DNA from: Pseudomonas viciae
Lineage (GTDB): Bacteria; Pseudomonadota; Gammaproteobacteria; Pseudomonadales; Pseudomonadaceae
Length of the DNA stretch: 64,000 nt
Reading direction: 5' to 3'
Assembly: GCF_004786035.1 (NCBI RefSeq)
Contig: NZ_CP035088.1
Location: 4,004,001 to 4,068,000, forward strand
The position numbers and the translations under genes are program-made. The notes under the pieces are model-generated. The model searched no databases. It was not told the origin of the DNA and saw only the letters and a program-made list of their open reading frames with translations. Positions 61,404 through 64,000 of this stretch are shown here, one piece after another (positions within the stretch are counted from its first letter, which is position 1; each line of letters starts with the position of its first letter).

Positions 61404-61448
61404 GAAGTGCCAGCGGCAATCACTTAACTTGTGGCGAGGGGATTTATC

Positions 61449-61535
61449 TGTGGGAGCATGGCTTGCCCGCGATGAAGACGACGCGGTCAGCGGGAATACG
61501 AGGCGCCTGCATCGCGGGCAAGCCTTGCTCCCACA
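61449..61535. repeat. REP doublet, second type
   Basis: TGTGGGAGCATGGCTTGCCC and its complement ending TTGCTCCCACA enclose a spacer of about 45 bases, with the extended arms GCTTGCCCGCGAT and ATCGCGGGCAAGC. It is unrelated in sequence to the doublets at 34576 and 44970 and lies just after the LysR gene stop. Confidence 0.8.
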
Positions 61536-61538
61536 GAT

Positions 61539-62501
61539 TCACCTACTTTCTTGAGTGGACGATGTTGCAGCCAGACGAGCGTTTTCCTTGAGAATGTCCG
61601 CGAACTCCAGTGCCGCCCCCACCAATTGCTCGCCCTTGCGCGTGAGGATGCCGTAATCCTGCGGCACCAGGTGCAGTGGTGTGTCGAGGGTGATCAATTG
61701 GCCGCTTTCAAGCAACGGGTTGACCATGGCATTGGGCAGCATCCCGATCATTGGCCCGCGCTGCAGGACCTGGAGAAAGGTCTGCATGGAGATGGTGTCG
61801 ATGGTGTTGCGCGGCATCCCTACTCCGGCTTCGGCGAAGGCCAGTTCCATGCGTGCGCGTATCGGCGTGCCGACCGGGTAGAGAATCCACGGCAAGTCCA
61901 CCAGTTGCTGCAAGGACGTCGGCCCGGCGTTCGCCAGCGGATGCTGGCTGTTGACCACGATGCAGAACGGCTCCGGGGCCAACGGCTGGAAGTCATAATA
62001 CTGCTGCTGGCTTTGATCGGTAAAACGCGCTACTGCCAGATCGAGCCTTTTCTCTTCGAGCATCTCCATCAGGTGGTTACTGGTCTGTTCCACCACTTCA
62101 ATCGACAGCAACGGCCAACGCTGCTTGATCTGCAGGATCGCCTCGGGCAGGGCCACCGCCGTGGCGGCGAAGATCCCGCCGACCTTGAGATAGCCGTGAC
62201 CGCCCTCGCGCAGGCTGCTGATTTGCTCGACGAACGAACGCGCGTCATTCAAGGCGATCTGCGCATAACGCAGCACATGCTCACCCAGAGCGGTGGGCGG
62301 CATGCTCCGTGACAGTCGCTCGAACAAAGCAAAGCCGAGCAGGCTTTCGATTTCCTTGAGCATCTTGCTGATGGCCGGCTGGCTGAGGTTCATCTGCTGC
62401 GCCGCCAAATGCATATTGCGCGTACGCCCCAAGGTGTCGATCAGCAACAGATGACGGAATTTGAGCCAGCCGCAGAAGCTGGAAAAGGACAGATCTGACA
62501 T
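61539..62501 (-). CDS. LysR-family regulator (GbpR-like)
   Basis: This 320-residue regulator has a LysR helix-turn-helix (NMHLAAQQMNLSQPAISKML) after a 20-residue lead typical of the GbpR/sugar-responsive group, then the effector domain. ATG 62501 has AGGA seven bases upstream; the TTG at 62522 is not preferred. It is divergent from the FAH-type dehydratase and IlvD/Edd genes. Operator-like sites with the same pattern occur in front of both those genes and the MFS-SDR-FAH operon, so it probably controls both. Confidence 0.92.
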   Translation of the reverse strand: MSDLSFSSFCGWLKFRHLLLIDTLGRTRNMHLAAQQMNLSQPAISKMLKEIESLLGFALFERLSRSMPPTALGEHVLRYAQIALNDARSFVEQISSLREGGHGYLKVGGIFAATAVALPEAILQIKQRWPLLSIEVVEQTSNHLMEMLEEKRLDLAVARFTDQSQQQYYDFQPLAPEPFCIVVNSQHPLANAGPTSLQQLVDLPWILYPVGTPIRARMELAFAEAGVGMPRNTIDTISMQTFLQVLQRGPMIGMLPNAMVNPLLESGQLITLDTPLHLVPQDYGILTRKGEQLVGAALEFADILKENARLAATSSTQESR

Positions 62502-62521
62502 GGATTTTCCTCGGACCGGCA

Positions 62522-62536
62522 ATAACCTGGCGTTAT
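62522..62536. promoter_or_regulatory. Candidate LysR operator, divergent promoter
   Basis: ATAAC-CTGGC-GTTAT is a T-N11-A inverted repeat, the same pattern as 61388-61402. It lies 21 bases upstream of the LysR start and 79 bases upstream of the dehydratase start. Confidence 0.55.
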
Positions 62537-62614
62537 CGAATACTGAATATATCTCATTGGAGTTTATCGACCCTGCATCCTAGCGTGAAGGCTTTACGAA
62601 CCAGGAAAAACGCC

Positions 62615-63796
62615 ATGTCGCTACTCCTTACTCCCGAGAACACCCTGCCGGTCGATGGCGTGGCTGGAACCCTGATTGGCCGCGCCTGGGTGCCTGGCCG
62701 GATCGCCGGCCCCTCGCCCATTGTGCTGCGCAGCGACGGGGTGTTCGATCTGTCGGATCGTTTCGCGACCTTGAGTGACTTGCTGGAAACCGACTCGCCA
62801 CTGGCCGCCGTGCGGCAGACACCGGGCACCTTCATTGCCAGCGTCGAAGCCCTGCTGGCCAACACCGGCCTCAACGCCGATCCGTCCAAACCGTCGCTGT
62901 TGCCCCCCCTGGATTTGCAAGTGATCAAGGCCGCCGGCGTGACCTTCGCCGCCAGCATGATCGAACGGGTGATCGAGGAACAGGCCGGCGGTGACGCGGC
63001 AAAAGCCGAAGCTGTGCGCGCCACGGTGCACAATGTGATCGGCGACAACTTGCGCTCGATCGTGCCGGGCTCTGAGCAGGCCATGCGCCTGAAAGCCTGG
63101 CTCATCGAACAGGGCATGTGGTCGCAGTATCTGGAAGTCGGCATCGGCCCGGATGCGGAAATCTTCACCAAGGCACCGGTCCTGGCCGCCGTCGGCAGCG
63201 GCAGCCACATTGGCATTCATCCCGGCTCCCAATGGAACAACCCGGAACCGGAAGTGGTGCTGGCGGTGAACAGCCGCGGCCAGATCCACGGCGCCAGCTT
63301 GGGCAACGACGTCAATCTGCGGGATTTCGAAGGCCGCAGTGCGCTGCTGTTGAGCAAGGCCAAGGACAACAATGCGTCCTGCGCCATCGGGCCGTTCATT
63401 CGTCTGTTTGACGAAGGCTTCAGCCTCGATGATGTGCGGGCCTGCGTGGTCGATCTGGAGGTTCGAGGCGAGGACGGTTACCGCCTGCACGGCTCGAGTT
63501 CGATGAGCCAGATCAGCCGTGACCCGCAGGACCTGGCAGGCCAGACACTCAATGGCAATCACCAATATCCGGACGGCTTCCTGTTGTTTCTGGGTACTTT
63601 GTTTGCCCCCACCGCAGACCGTGATCATGCCGGCGGCGGTTTCACCCACAAACTGGGTGATCGGGTCAGTATCAGCAGCCCGTTGCTCGGCAGCCTGCAT
63701 AATCAAGTGACCCACAGCTGCGACGCCACACCCTGGACCTTCGGCGTCGGCGCCTTGCTGCGCAACCTGGCCGCCCGAGGACTGCTCGCCCGCTGA
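62615..63796 (+). CDS. FAH-family sugar-acid dehydratase (XylX-like)
   Basis: This 393-residue enzyme has the FAH C-terminal fold, with metal-binding and substrate segments NPEPEVVLAVNSRG and GNDVNLRDFEGRSALLLSKA. The N-terminal part (GTLIGRAWVPG, SPIVLRSDGVFDLS) resembles Caulobacter XylX-type 2-keto-3-deoxy-pentonate dehydratases. These act after a pentonate dehydratase. Such a gene, of the IlvD/Edd family, begins 41 bases downstream. ATG 62615 is chosen with AGGA upstream rather than GTG 62585. A hydrolase role is the alternative. Confidence 0.82.
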   Translation: MSLLLTPENTLPVDGVAGTLIGRAWVPGRIAGPSPIVLRSDGVFDLSDRFATLSDLLETDSPLAAVRQTPGTFIASVEALLANTGLNADPSKPSLLPPLDLQVIKAAGVTFAASMIERVIEEQAGGDAAKAEAVRATVHNVIGDNLRSIVPGSEQAMRLKAWLIEQGMWSQYLEVGIGPDAEIFTKAPVLAAVGSGSHIGIHPGSQWNNPEPEVVLAVNSRGQIHGASLGNDVNLRDFEGRSALLLSKAKDNNASCAIGPFIRLFDEGFSLDDVRACVVDLEVRGEDGYRLHGSSSMSQISRDPQDLAGQTLNGNHQYPDGFLLFLGTLFAPTADRDHAGGGFTHKLGDRVSISSPLLGSLHNQVTHSCDATPWTFGVGALLRNLAARGLLAR

Positions 63797-63837
63797 ACCG
63801 TTTGCCGATTCGCCTAATTACAAGAGAGAAATGAATC

Positions 63838-64000
63838 ATGACTGACACGCCAAAACGCCGCCTGCGCAGCGAGCAATGGTTCAACGACCCTGCCCACGCG
63901 GACATGACTGCCCTGTATGTCGAACGCTACATGAACTACGGGATGACCCGCGAAGAGCTGCAATCGGGACGCCCGATCATCGGCATCGCCCAGACCGGCA
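63838..64000 (+). CDS. IlvD/Edd-family sugar-acid dehydratase, N-terminal part (partial)
   Basis: The first 54 residues are visible and run off the window end. The opening [20 protein letters not shown], then [24 protein letters not shown], is typical of the IlvD/Edd-type pentonate or hexonate dehydratases, which are Fe-S enzymes converting sugar acids to 2-keto-3-deoxy acids. The iron-sulfur cysteines lie further on, outside the window. It follows the XylX-like gene by 41 bases and belongs to the same divergent operon. Confidence 0.82.
   Translation, partial: MTDTPKRRLRSEQWFNDPAHADMTALYVERYMNYGMTREELQSGRPIIGIAQTG

Overview
The window reads as chromosome of a Pseudomonas, probably of the fluorescens group. 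The grounds are GC-rich coding sequence, short intergenic gaps, two OprD-type or related porins, many LysR/AraC/GntR/IclR catabolic regulators and Pseudomonas-style REP doublets. I saw no tRNA, rRNA, CRISPR array, insertion sequence or prophage gene. Protein families were recognised by reading motifs; no search was run.

Region 1 (1-17678) is the most unusual part. It carries a complete second tryptophan gene set (trpE C-terminus, trpG, trpD, trpF, trpA, trpB, trpC). Interleaved with it are a nucleotide-sugar dehydrogenase, two Gfo/Idh/MocA oxidoreductases, two tandem DegT-type PLP enzymes, a sugar isomerase/epimerase-like TIM barrel, an M20 amidohydrolase, a malate/lactate (imine reductase-type) dehydrogenase and an unrecognised small protein. 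Two LuxR-type regulators with intact acyl-homoserine-lactone pocket residues bracket it, and a LysE-type exporter follows the second. Fourteen genes run as one minus-strand operon (16041 to 1745), mostly coupled by ATGA overlaps. A near-perfect lux-box (16161-16180) lies in front of it. The trpB product carries an N-terminal domain resembling the B3/B4 tRNA-editing module of phenylalanyl-tRNA synthetase. I read this as a quorum-regulated biosynthetic cluster for a small tryptophan- or indole-linked, amino-sugar-like metabolite, with possible built-in tRNA proofreading. I know of no described product for this gene set.

Region 2 (17756-28334) holds a LysR regulator, an MFS exporter, a three-subunit molybdenum hydroxylase (triheme cytochrome c, 2Fe-2S subunit, Tat-exported molybdopterin subunit), an Old Yellow Enzyme homologue and a GAF-GAF-GGDEF-EAL protein. 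Region 3 (28569-34522) is a GntR-ABC transporter-gamma-glutamyltransferase operon plus an AraC regulator.

Region 4 (34683-44946) is a nine-gene catabolic operon with a divergent IclR regulator. It encodes a TPP decarboxylase-like enzyme, aldehyde dehydrogenase, SDR lacking its catalytic residues, Asp-box propeller, VOC protein, amino-acid-synthesis-family protein, alpha/beta hydrolase, flavin hydroxylase and hydratase. Near-identical REP doublets lie on both sides of it. Region 5 (45111-53267) is a porin-transaminase-aldehyde dehydrogenase-permease set for an amine or omega-amino acid, next to a chemoreceptor.

Region 6 (53355-58238) is an OprD porin, CitMHS transporter and PrpF/GalD-type isomerase with a divergent LysR regulator, fitting tricarboxylate (aconitate-like) use. 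Region 7 (58280-64000) is a non-phosphorylative sugar-acid pathway: FAH hydrolase, SDR and MFS transporter, then LysR divergent from an FAH-type dehydratase and an IlvD/Edd dehydratase cut by the window end. Two identical-pattern operators (ATAAC-N5-GTTAT) link both of its promoters.
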